Below are positions 53,165 through 64,000 of a stretch of DNA of 64,000 nucleotides, piece by piece; the stretch's first letter is position 1; each line of letters begins with the position of its first letter. The translations under genes were made by a program, and so were the position numbers. The stretch is from positions 1 through 64,000 of the forward strand of contig JAMYHX010000178.1 of assembly GCA_025529335.1 (NCBI GenBank), given 5' to 3'. The notes beneath the pieces were generated by a model. That model searched no databases and was not told the origin of the DNA. It saw only the letters and a list, made by a program, of their open reading frames with translations. The stretch comes from Rhizopus sp. PT2906. Taxonomy: Eukaryota; Mucoromycota; Mucoromycetes; Mucorales; Rhizopodaceae.

Positions 53165-55853
53165 GAATAAATATATATAAAAAAAAAATAAAGAAAAAAA
53201 AAACGACAAAAGACGTGATTGTTGTACTCATTTAAATTTTCAATTTACGTCACTCGCTTATTTTATATTTTGAATACCTTGCACATTACTCACATATTCA
53301 CATATGTTCATGAGGTCCTGTTTGTAAGCTTACACTGATTCATGAGATAAAGAAGTCACGCTGTTAAAATGAATACAACTTGTTTATGCAAAACATTCAC
53401 AACCTTGATAGAATATATTATTGAGACGTAAAAAAGGATCTTTTTAATTAAAAGACTAAACGAACCAAGTGATTCATATCCGAGAACAACAACATCCGTC
53501 TTTTCTTGAGAATATCTTGATTTATACCCCCTGCTTTTTATCGCTGGCATATATCTCTTGACATGTTATCCAGATCCTTATTTGATCTTTGATATATTCT
53601 GATAAACAACATATTCATTATTCGATTAATAAGCTGGATATGAATTATAAACTTTAGGTTGTACTTTTGGCTTTGAGCTGCTATTTGTTTGTATTAACTG
53701 TCTAGGGTCAAAGATAAATTAGCCTTAAACACATTGACGCGGATTGTAAACAAAGATTATGCAGACGCGGTACTCCTTTTTTGGATAGACTCAAAAGCGA
53801 TAGTTTATCTGACTTTAATGATAAATGAAATATAAAGACATTAACTGTGTACAAGCACATCATTTGCATATAAAGTACTCTGTGATTCAAAAGCAAAAAT
53901 ATATAAAATAAGGGCAATGGTATTTTTGAAGTGAAAGAGGGGGGGGGCTGTGGTCATGTTTGTAAAAGGTGCATGCGTTCCTTTTTTGGCAGATATTAAG
54001 GCTTTTGTTGTAAAGAGCTCTTATGACAGCTACAGATACATGCTCTATTTCTTTCAGAGATTCATCCGTATGCCTTCAATGACTCCTTATATTTTAGTTA
54101 ACATAATGGCAACGTCTAATCCATTCATAACTTAATGGTTTACTCAATAGTTTAATCAAAGCTTTATCTGGAGTGAAACCTTTGAATTGGTGTAAATAAC
54201 CCTCATCATGTGTCCATAGTTCAACCTCAGTTGCATGTAAAATAAAGATACAGGAAAGTTGAGCGTCAAAATGAAGTTGCTTTCCCTTGTAGCCTCTCTT
54301 TGTCTGATGGTACACTTTATATGGATAACAATTCGTGCTATTCTATCATCCAAAGACCCTAATAAACAGTAAAAGGGCCTGATTTATCTCGACAGACTAC
54401 TTTTAGATTTCCTTGCTCTTATTTTCTCTCTCCCCCTATTTTTTTTATTATTCTTACTGAAAAGATTAGCATTGCCTTTTTTCTATCTGACACACTAGTC
54501 CTCATTGACCTTCTGAAATAGATCACGTACTTGGTCCATTGATCCCGTGATATATCTATAGGATTTGGCATCAAACATGCTTTGTTGATACACATTACCC
54601 TTTTTTTTTTCTTTCTGAAAGTGTTCCCGTGAGCAAGAAGCTGGATATTGTCAAAAAGCCTCTGTAACTGTTGCACGAGTCTGGATTTAAGAAATTCCGT
54701 ATTCTTGTTTCTTTCATGCATATATTGTCGTGACTCACCTTTACTTTGAGGCTTTTACAATACTAATAGATGTATCCTGTTTGTAAACTACTGACGATTA
54801 GAAGGTTTTGAATCGTTTAATAAGAGTAACATCATGATATCTGGATTCATTGCTCCTGTTCGCCATTATCGATTTCTTAATATCTTTAAAGTGAAACGCA
54901 TAGAGCAATTTAAGGGTATTAGAATTCCCTATGTGTACACAGACCATGCAGGGTATAAGCAATATAGCGACAAGACTATGTTCCATTCCATATATGCACT
55001 TTGAACACTCAACTCTTTTATAAGGGTAATCTATTTTGCTGTAGCTCTACCATGAGCAGGTATGTTTTATTCTAGTAGCCCTTTCGTATCTCAGTCTATG
55101 TTTCACAATCCAATCTATCATGTAACCCAAACCTATGTAGTCAGCTTCCTTTCAGCTTGTTCTCATATCTAGCTGAATAGACAAATGTAAACAAGCCGAC
55201 TGTAGTACAGGGTCAAAGCAGTGTTCACCACAATCTAATTAATAAGCACGAGCTCAAGTAAAGCTTAAAAGGAATATCATCGGGCTTACTTGAGGTCATG
55301 AGAATCTAAATAAGGTTATCTTCTAGGTCAGGTGTACAGTGCTGCTGGTGTATTTGTCCGCTTTGAAAAAATAAATCGTGGTTCGAAGTTCGCCTGTTGG
55401 TAGAACGATATGCTGGATATAGATTTTCTAGGGATGTGCAAGCAAAAGGAGCATTTGGAAGTAGTAGGATAGCAAATAGATAATTGATTTGCAATGAGAT
55501 GGAAAGATGGTTCTGACCAAGTTTTCTAAATCAACAATAATAATTTCAAGATTTTATACGGAATAGAAGCCTTCACTTTATTTCTTTGATCATTTACTAT
55601 TAGTGATGGTCTGTTCTTTAATTAAGGCTCAGATCAATATTACCCGCCTTCACTACATTACTAATTATGGCAGTGCTTTAAATGGCATGCGCGTTTATGA
55701 TTTTGAGATGCTGAAATGACATGGTAATTAGAAGTGTCGGTGGTCATCTGATATTGGCTAGGTAGTGAAGAGTTTGCTGGCTAAATACAGATGCGATAAA
55801 AAACATCAAGAACGCGTAAAATGTGGTGCATATCTACCACAAGCTTTGTCAAA
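53165..55853. other. Gene-poor region with decayed sequence
   Basis: 2.7 kb without a complete gene. Several short minus-strand frames are protein-like but broken, for example VELWTHDEGYLHQFKGFTPD (about 54160-54220), KSRLVQQLQRLFDNIQLLAH (about 54625-54690) and PAYRSTNRRTSNHDLFFQS (about 55350-55410). I cannot name the families. The stretch most likely consists of old repeat insertions. No tRNA or rRNA signal was seen. Confidence 0.45.
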
Positions 55854-57413
55854 TCATTCATACAATTCGGTATCTTTGATTTTGGCTAGCTGGTACATTA
55901 CGTAATGTGTGGATGGTGAGACCATAACATAAAATGAAACTGTTCGTCCAACAATATGTAGACCCAAGACACCGTCCATATTTTGCGACGCGCAAGCATT
56001 TCTACAAAAGTTACCGACTCGAACTAGATCTGCACACAACAAAAAATTGCTCTTGTCACATTGAAGGGGAGATTTGACTTCACCAAGACCATGATTTACC
56101 TTCCCAATGAACTTTACGCAAACTAGTGATGCAGATATTAGGGCGCTTTGTCTCGAAATTTTCGTTTCGTTTTGTCTCTAAGGTGATTTCGTTAGTCCAG
56201 CGGAGAAACATGCCTTGGTCAGGTTCGTCGAACAGTCTGCATAAAAAAGGAATAATGTATCGCGTACCAAGCTCAGATCCATTGACACCCTCGGCGGTCG
56301 CGACACAGGGAATTTTCTAGACTAGTCCAACGATGCCTTGCATAAATTTGTATTCATTGGCAGGATAATTCAGCTCCAAAAGCTGACTGATCGCTTTACA
56401 TCGATTGATTGTGCCAAAATTAAGATTCTGTATTATAGAATGAAGCATATGATTTCCATAATAGGTGAATTTAGTAATCATCCAGATCGTTGTCGTAAGC
56501 CAGGCACTGCAGCTTTAACCATAATCGTCACAGAACAAATCAATCGTACCTGGATTTAGCCCACATCAAAAAGTATAAATAGAGCCCTCTTTTTCATTGT
56601 ATTTCAATTTATCTCAATTTTCAAGAATAAACGAATTCTCACAAATACCTATTTGTCCCTGCCTTTTGTATTTCTTACTTAAATCAACCTCAAGTTATCT
56701 CATTCTGAACAATATTGATTATGCTTATGAAAGTTCCTGTGGGTGTGTGATATTTCTTGATGTCATAGGTTGACTCGATCTTATAAATGATTTCTGTGAG
56801 ATCGTCTTTGCTGAAAAGGGCGATAATTTATCAGGGAAAAATGTTTGGTGTCAAAAGTAGAATGGAGTTGATTGCTATTGCGCAGTGAACATGATCTTCG
56901 AGTGAGAATTTCCATTTTTGTTGCAATATCGAGCGTTGCAACAGGTAAAGCGCGTCTGTCACGTCGAAATTACCAATCATAAGATGTTCATAGTCAGAGG
57001 ATGACAAGAAAGAAAGAGATGATGCATCTATTAACTCGTTCTCCATGCTTTTCTCCGTATCATTGCTGTTCGATCGTAGTTTACGTGCTCGCTCTTGATG
57101 AGTACTGTTACTTTGTTGTTGAGGAGCTGCCGCTGTTTGATCCAATAAAAGCTCTTGATGGCTCATGTAAAAATGGAACTCTATTGCTTTGACATCCTTG
57201 AAATGCTTAACGTATTCTGGGGCAACCAAAATGTATTTCAATGGCATTATGACTGTCTGCTGCCGTCTTTATGAACACATACTTATCATTGCTGTTTTGT
57301 CTTAATCTTCTTGACATTAGTGGAAATTGTATATTGTACTTTCCCAAATGCTGTCGAAGTTTTTGACTTAAGAAACTGTTTTTTTTTATTTTACATTTGA
57401 ACAATATTGACAA
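55854..57413 (-). pseudogene. Decayed gene of a repetitive fungal family with RP(D/N)...GEVK signature
   Basis: Minus-strand reading gives, in order: YVKHFKDVKAIEFHFYMSHQ and a Gln/Ser-rich linker, FDVTDALYLLQRSILQQKWK, LEDHVHCAIAINSILLLTP, then after stops LFSKDDLTEIIYKIESTYD. Further down come GVNGSELGTRYIIPFLCRLF, RWTNEITLETKRNENFETKR and PNICITSL, then after a frameshift GLGEVKSPLQCDKSNFLL, CADLVRVGNFCRNACASQNM and VLGLHIVGRTVSFYVMVSPS. The spacing of an acidic/polar RP(D/N) and a GEVK resembles PD-(D/E)XK-type nuclease cores (inference). I recall similar unnamed proteins recurring in Mucorales. At least two frameshifts and three stops make it non-functional. The interval 56560-56720 may be an insertion. 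Confidence 0.45.
56568..56640 (+). promoter_or_regulatory. TATA box and polyadenylation-signal pair (possible LTR remnant)
   Basis: GTATAAATAGAG (about 56573) is followed about 50 nt later by AAGAATAAACG (about 56622). This close promoter/poly(A) pairing resembles a compact LTR, but no matching second copy or clear TG...CA ends were found in the window. Confidence 0.25.
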
Positions 57414-57498
57414 AAGAAATGCGTAAATTATTAAGATGCGATTACAATATATACCGCTTTTGTTGTACAGATTGTTAGTGTGATGTCACTCTGTCTAC

Positions 57499-57768
57499 AT
57501 GCTCTTTTGGGGGATTCTCGGCGCACTTTCTTTCTTCTTGCTCTTAGTAAAGAAGTTATATAGAGGTTTATCGGCACACGTCTGTAATTACTCTTTACTA
57601 TCAATCGTCTATATCACTGGCGTTACTCTTTTAGCTTTGGTTATGCGCCAAGAACCATCCAGTGCAAATAGTAAAACTCAAAACAATCATGTAAACGTCA
57701 CACTAGTTTTATTTTCGCGTATGTGTAGTGTTTCCCTAAAAAATCACCCTCTTTCTCTTTTCAGATAA
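57499..57768 (+). other. Hydrophobic upstream open frame of PDCL3
   Basis: ATG at 57499 opens MLFWGILGALSFFLLLVKKL, then YRGLSAHVCNYSLLSIVYIT and GVTLLALVMRQEPSSANSK, two hydrophobic helices, stopping at 57768. A good intron (CGC|GTATGTG...CTTTTCAG at about 57717-57765) would splice this frame in phase onto the PDCL3 ATG. It may be a small membrane-protein ORF, a 5' leader with an intron, or a longer isoform. See findings. Confidence 0.4.
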
Positions 57769-57775
57769 AAAAATA

Positions 57776-58693
57776 ATGGACGACCCGAATGCTGACACAG
57801 AATGGTAACTTGTAAGAAAGAGTATTGTGTGCTTTTATTGATGTCAATAGGAACGACATCTTGCGTGCAAAAGGCATTCTTCCTCCTAAAGATGAGAAAA
57901 GAGAGGATGAATTGGAAGATGAATTTGTTGATTTGTTAAAGGCACGAGAAGCTGAAAGAAATAGTCTTGAAAATAAAGATCTTGATGAACTTGATGAACT
58001 TGAAGATCTCGAAGATGATAGAATCTTGCTTGAATACAGGTTAATGAACAAAATAAGGTTAATCATTGCAATATATTCACACATTGATTAGGCAAAAGCG
58101 AATGATGGAAATGCAAGCAATGGCAGCAAAAGAAAAGTATGGACAAGTAACAGAAATATCAAAGCCTGATTTTGTAAGAGAAGTAACAGAAGCAAGCAAG
58201 GATTGCCATGTTGTAGTTCATCTGTATAAAGACTAGTAAGTGTTTCAATGCTTATATATATCTTTACTCATGTTTTATATAGTATTCCCGCTTGCAAATT
58301 GATGAACCGTTGCTTGACTGAACTTGCCTCACAGTTCAAGGCAACTAAATTTGTGAAAATTGTTAGTGATCAATGTATACCCAATTTTCCTGACCACAAT
58401 GTTCCTACTTTATTGATCTATGGCCAAGGCGATCTCAAGGCAAATTTGGCAGGTGCCATTCAATTTGGTGGCATGAAAATGACAAGCAAAAGTAAGCTTT
58501 GAAATATGCTTATACTATTGATTAACATTCTATGTTAGGCCTTCGTTCTATTTTATCAAAATATGGCGCTGTTCCTGCAGAACAAGTTCAAGAAGAACAA
58601 GATAATAAGCCAAAACGTTCTATCTATCAATCAAAGGCTACAGCTGCGCTTAGTAGCGATGAAGAAAGTGAAGAAGAGGATAGAGGCTATTAC

Positions 58694-58696
<3 letters not shown>
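57776..58696 (+). CDS. PLP2: Phosducin-like protein (PDCL3/Plp2/VIAF)
   Basis: Cochaperone of the CCT chaperonin for actin/tubulin folding. N-terminus MDDPNADTEWNDILRAKGIL is nearly the family consensus, with the first intron inside the Trp codon region. An acidic helix (ENKDLDELDELEDLED) precedes the thioredoxin-like domain: YGQVTEISKPDFVREVTEAS, HVVVHLYKD, IPACKLMNRCLTELASQF, VKIVSDQCIPNFPDHNVPTL and AGAIQFGGMKM. The tail is acidic (SSDEESEEEDRGYY). About 235 aa, five exons. Start at 57776 matches the family N-terminus. A TAA repeat begins at the stop codon. Confidence 0.93.

Positions 58697-58730
<34 letters not shown>
58694..58730 (+). repeat. (TAA)n microsatellite at PDCL3 stop
   Basis: About 12 tandem TAA units; the first unit is the PDCL3 stop codon, which gives several in-frame stops. 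Confidence 0.9.
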
Positions 58731-58803
58731 GTGTAAAATTGACACGGTATTTTGGTTAAAATTATTGTTTTCTTTTTTTTCTCTACTTTTATCAAATACA
58801 TTC

Positions 58804-61800
58804 ATGAGCTTCAAAAAACATAATTCTTATGGAGCAGCAAGTCATCACAACAGGAATGGACAAAGAGGTTCCAACAGAGAAAGACATTCAAGACAGAGAC
58901 CAAGTTATGGTAAATACAATAAAGCAACATTATACAATACTTATCATAAACAGAACAAGATACCATTGACTCACGAGCAATTCAAATACTACGACGTATT
59001 CTAAATGATGACGACGATGCCAATTTTACACACAGAATCAATAACATAACTCAACTCATCAAACTATTGGAAGAAGCCCGTAATGCTTCGACTGTAAACA
59101 CGCTTCAATTTCGTCAAGAACAAATGAAATTGCTTGATATCTGTATTCATGATGAAAGATTGAGACGTATGATTGAAATGCCTAAAGCTCCTTCTTCAAT
59201 GAAGCAAATGCTCGTGAAAGTTGTATCTGGTTTAGCCTGCTATACCCGCTTAGATCTTGCTCTAAGTTGGATCTTTGACAGATTAAGTGTCTGGCCCGAC
59301 TTGGATAGATCTTTAGCTGATATCAAAAAAGACCATGAATGGAAGAAATGGCTACTTTGTCTATTGAATCAAGTATTGTATATATAACTATATATATATA
59401 TATAAACTTAGCATATACTCAATCATACGGATAGGTACTCTTGGATTCAGCAGCAGACCAATATACGTATCGCCAAACAATGGAAATGTCACCAACTATA
59501 CTGGAAGGAGTCTTGTCCTTTCTGGATTCAATGGAATCATTTGAATATCTACCGACCATCATTGATATATTGATCGTATTTTCCAATCAATACCCTGACT
59601 TATTTGCTCAGCGCTTTACTGTAAGTTATTCTTTCTTTTAGTTTACTGAATACACATGCTTTTGTTATTAGGATATAGTCGATTTGCTAGTAGGATGGAA
59701 TATGGATGCATCAGTACCTGATTCAAAAAAGTCAATTATTATATCCAGCTTTAGCAAGTTTGATCGCTTTTGGATGAACGATTTAGCTTTTATCATGGAA
59801 CTTCTCAATCATTTATTAACAGATGTCGAAAGCGCCATAGGTGATTTACGATCACTTTATAGAAAAGACATGAAAGAATATAAGCAAAGATGGGATAGCT
59901 GTATGAACATATTCAGGTAATGAGATATAGATTTACAAGAACAAGGCTTTAACGGGATTATACTTAGTTGCTATTATAATGTTCTGAAAGCTGTCATTTC
60001 ATGCACTTCATCATATCAAGTTTACAATGACAAAAACATGATAGAATCCCCGCTTGATCTTTTACTTCCAAAGACGCTGCATGTTGTTACAGACGCACTA
60101 TCTTTGTTACCGGATATCCATTGGATTGAAATGTGTAAGCCATTGTTTGTCTATATTGTTTGACTGTATTGATCGACTATTATTACTATAGCTAGAAACA
60201 TTCTTTTACTGTTTATATCATCCAATCCTATAAAGTATCGTCGATATCAATATCAAATATATCTATATCTTGGAGAACAAACCGAGCTGGAATCTTCTGC
60301 TGATCCCTTAAAGTATATCGAAGTGTTGATGAAGGTAAGCAGTGATGACCAAGAAAGATTGTACTAACATGAGCTAGTTTTTTGATTTATGGAAATTGGA
60401 TATCGATAAAGATATCCTTCATAGAATGTTGGATGTCAATATTTCACCCCTGCTTGCATTACGACAAAAGTATCCAGAAAACAAGAAATTGAAAACACTT
60501 GTTCTTGCTTTACTTCGATCATTGCTTAGAGCAAGAACGTCCGCTGAATCTAGAGCGAGTATCAATCAGAAACTGGTCGAACATTTTGAAAAACAAAAGT
60601 TGGCAATGAAAAAACCATCCATGTATGATGAGAGCCTAAAGTCGTTCTCGAGTACAACTGCGTTGCTTGAGCGTAACCATTACGATGTTATCCACAAGAG
60701 TATGGATGTAGAGAACACTATACCTGGTACAATAGCAGATATACAGCTCTTTGGTTACCTTTTGTTAGATATAGCACGCATCTGGCCAGAGTATTCTTTT
60801 AAAAACTTGCTAGTTTCAGCAAAGATGCTCTGTATGGCTTGGGCTTTTGATCATTGTGATGTTTTTGTCTTTATGCTAAGAATGTTGTTTGATTACTGGT
60901 CGAGGTACGAAAGTGATATCTATTGTTTCATTATACTAACACTCATCTTTAAGCACACGTTTTATGCTAAACGATGAGAATGGATTTGATATTATGTGCT
61001 GCATTGTATCTGATGTAATGAACAATTGGATCAAACTAACATTAGAATCACGTCGACTATTGTGTGATCTTGCTCAAGGCATATTGACGACTGTATGCAA
61101 CATGGAGGTTATCCAATTTGATCCAACAGGCCATCTGAAGCCAATTATCCATAGATTCATTTCTGCAGCTAGTAAGCTAATCTATATATTCATTTACTTT
61201 TCTTATTCTAAACTGTTGATTTCAGGCATTGAAAGGAATAAGGATATAAAAGAAAGTATGCTGAATGTTATCACATATTACTGCCAACTCTGTGGGTCTG
61301 CAGACATGACTGCTCCTATTTTACGTCTCATACAAACAAGGTACTTTACTAGAAACATTAGATGATAAATTTTACGAACATTGAAATAGTATAAATGATC
61401 CTTATTTAAAGATCCAAGATGCAAGTAAAGACCTAGTCACTTCGCTTAATCCATTCTTGATATCACAAATATCAAAGGTGGAAGATAATGCTTTATTATC
61501 CATTCAGAATGCCATCATGGCCACACCACACACGGGCACTTTTCGTCCAGTACACTATGAAATTGTTATGAAGCATTTGGGAATGGGAAAGCACTTGGTT
61601 GGGACTAATGATACAGCTATTGTGGATCAAGCATCTACTACTGAATGGGCCAGAAGACTGTTGCATCACTGTGATGCTATTGGTAACTTAAAAAACACCT
61701 TTTTGTTCTCGGAGCTCTGTGAAGGTAAAAAAGAAACAAAGGCTTTTGATACCCTTGATGCTTATGCATGTTTGTTAGACATACCAAAGAGTGAAATAGT

Positions 61801-64000
61801 TCACCTGATGAATAACCATGAGACAGTCTTATACTATTGGGCCATGTGGGAATCGGCTAGATACTGTATATTATCACGTTTACGTACACCTTTTGGAAAT
61901 CCTCAACAGGTATAGACTATATGCATACAAAAAGGGGCCATTACTGAATGTATATACATTAGACATTGGCTGCGTTTGAACGAACATTGAATTCGCTTAT
62001 AACAGATGCAACAGAACTGTAAGTCTAGCCTACAATGATTACAGAAAGTTAATTGTTTTTGGGAAACAGGGATTCAAACAAAAGTATCTCCTTGCAGTAC
62101 ATTCTATTATTACTTGATCGATTGGAGCTTCAAATATCCAATGCTACCGATGGATGCGCTACGGGAACCTTACCAGCTGTGCCTCGCCCAAGCCTCGTGT
62201 TTTTCAGGACAAACAAAAAGACTTGCAAGGACTATTTCTCACGTATTAGACCCATGATGATCAACGGTGCTAAACTTGTAAGAAACGAGCACTTGCTAAT
62301 TGTTCACACCATCAAGGTAACTCTCTTCATGTTGCTTCAGCTTTTACTTAAACTATTAAATAGACTCTAAAAGAAATGGAATATACCATACCTGTTAATC
62401 CTATACCTTGGTTCAAGGAAGTGAATGAATATATGCGTGATTTAGTAGAAGTTTGTATTAGGAAAAAGTATACAGATATGATCAATGGCCTTCAGTCGTG
62501 GTATAAGAAAGTGATCAGGAAGGCATACCAAATATCTAGCGAATTTAAGGAAAATTGGACTTTTGAAGGATGCATTGGACCACTGCAAAAAAGATCCGAC
62601 ATGGCCAATAACTCAACAGTAGGATCATGGTTTCAGGTGGCTGCTTACTTCGCATATGTAATATCGTACTGAGCATAGATTATACAGAGCCTAACACGAA
62701 TTATAGGGTCGTGATGAACAGGCGATAAAGTTATTGTCTCATCTAAAAGCAATTGTTGTAACCGACGATTATGGAATTATAAGGATGCTTAATCGCCAGG
62801 TACCCTAATTTTATATTGAAAAATATTGCTTACTTACATTGTATTAGGCTATTGATTTCTACACTTGCCTAGAAGATTACGACTCTATCAGTGCCCTACT
62901 TGCTTCTGATCCTATGGTCGCTGATGACTATATATATCAATCCTTATGTGCCTTTAACTCTGAAGAAAAAATAGTAAAAGATCAACAGAAGGCGTTCTAT
63001 GACATGCAGGAATATGTAAAAACTGCTCCCTTAGAAACTTGTATAGAGCTTAGCCGTTTAGACACGTTTAGGCAATGGCTTATTCCCAATCTTGATCAAA
63101 ATGATGAAATTACTATGCGGCTGACTGGCAAAATGCTTAATGCTGTCAAAGGTGGTATATCCTCAAATATTACTAATTTGATGGAATTACAGCTATTGTA
63201 CACAGGCTGGGAACACTTAGTTGCTAGTGCAAGGGATTGGTACAAGTTGGAAACTGAAAATACAACTTGTCCTGTTTATGAGACCAAACGCTGGGCTCAT
63301 CTTTCTACATTCTTTGAAAGTTTGTACAACTTGAACGAAGGGGAACATGCCAATCCAACCGTTACTCAATACCTGGGTTCTATTCAACTGCATACTGCAA
63401 AGATTGCGCGTAAATACAACAATATATCACTTGCTGAAAAGCTTATAGAGAAGGCTGCTCAGTTCCCAAGTACAAAATACAACGCTCTTTATGAACGGGC
63501 CAAGATTCAATTTAACCAATTTGAATACACACAAGCTATGGATACCCTCAATGGCATCCTATCGCACATTGTTTCTGCGCCTGAACATAAGGAGCTGAAA
63601 AGCAAGACGTACCGAAATATTGCTCGTTACCTAAAGAGTAGTCCTGAAGATAAAGTGTCTGATCTGTTAGGGAAGCTTAATTCTAACCTTGTGAAGCGTA
63701 CTGCAACCGAACTGCAGTCTTCTGTAGAGGCAAGTATCGATTATGCTCTGGAAAAATCAATTGAAACAGACACTGTTGATGGAAGGCCGTGGTTCGAGTA
63801 TGCAACACATCACTACAAGCAGGGTTGGCGTATTTTAGATGAATTGACTCATTCAGAATCTACAATGACCATTGTTGTATGGGCAAAGAATCAAATTCAA
63901 GCTAATTTGCAAAGTACAGATCAAATAGTAGACGCAAAGCAGACAGAGCAGGTAAATGGAAGAGGAAATGTTGTTTATTTCTATACTCATTCATCCACAG
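58804..64000 (+). CDS. SMG1: SMG1-like PIKK kinase, 5' part (truncated by window end)
   Basis: SMG1 phosphorylates UPF1 in nonsense-mediated decay. The start MSFKKHNSYGAASHHNRNGQ begins a basic disordered N-terminus, as in SMG1. The intron ending AACAGAACAAG joins PSYG to DTIDSRAIQILRRILND. Family-like HEAT segments follow: MKQMLVKVVSGLACYTRLDL, ALSWIFDRLSVWPDLD, DIVDLLVGWNMDASVPDSKK and FDRFWMNDLAFIMELLNHLL; the last matches the VVGWHID...FWVADLAF block of SMG1. Later exons run through FAT-like helical repeats (for example TVDGRPWFEYATHHYKQGW). More than ten exons; the kinase and FATC domains lie beyond 64000. No break was seen. Confidence 0.8.

Overview
The window reads as a nuclear contig from an early-diverging filamentous fungus, most likely Mucoromycotina (a Mucor/Rhizopus-type genome). 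The evidence is the many AT-rich introns of about 43-60 nt with GTAAG-type donors, the compact gene spacing, the fungal-type indoleamine dioxygenase, hexokinase and M36 protease, and decayed Fanzor/TnpB-like, Helitron, Crypton-like and other repeat families between conserved genes. This assignment is inference: no rRNA or marker was compared. I saw no tRNA, rRNA or CRISPR array. Most genes have several introns, so CDS spans below run from start codon to stop codon and include introns.

Left part (0.3-19 kb) is dense housekeeping sequence: ribosomal protein S19, an unrecognised multi-pass membrane protein, the actin regulator AIP1/WDR1, a secreted M36 fungalysin, a SCAI homologue, a small Cys-motif protein, the adaptin chaperone AAGAB/p34, an Ngl2-like RNA exonuclease, a UHRF1-like UBL-PHD-SRA-RING protein and a hexokinase. 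Between hexokinase and glucosamine-6-phosphate deaminase lies a 1.33 kb element with two 193-bp terminal inverted repeats that I read as identical.

The middle (24-46 kb) alternates conserved genes (indoleamine 2,3-dioxygenase, tubulin cofactor C, a glutaredoxin-like protein, MEPCE/Bin3 methyltransferase, mitochondrial-type alanine aminotransferase, CHCHD5, the LYR factor SDHAF1, a four-TM protein, PP2A methylesterase, FEN1, NDUFB10) with an accessory segment at about 29.7-38.6 kb. That segment holds a decayed Fanzor/TnpB-like nuclease gene on the minus strand, a second copy that lacks its central RuvC part, a SWIM-finger fragment and a Helitron Rep fragment. A Crypton-like tyrosine-recombinase fragment lies further on, near 45.4 kb.

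The right part (46-64 kb) has INO80B/Ies2, a UBE3C/Hul5 HECT ligase, a pseudokinase-like protein, a 4.3 kb gene-poor stretch with a decayed repetitive gene, a phosducin-like protein (PDCL3/Plp2) and the 5' part of the SMG1 kinase gene, which runs off the window. Several neighbours share very short intergenic spaces: 62 bp between the AAGAB and Ngl2 start codons, 91 bp between INO80B and UBE3C starts, and 16 bp between the CHCHD5 and SDHAF1 stops.
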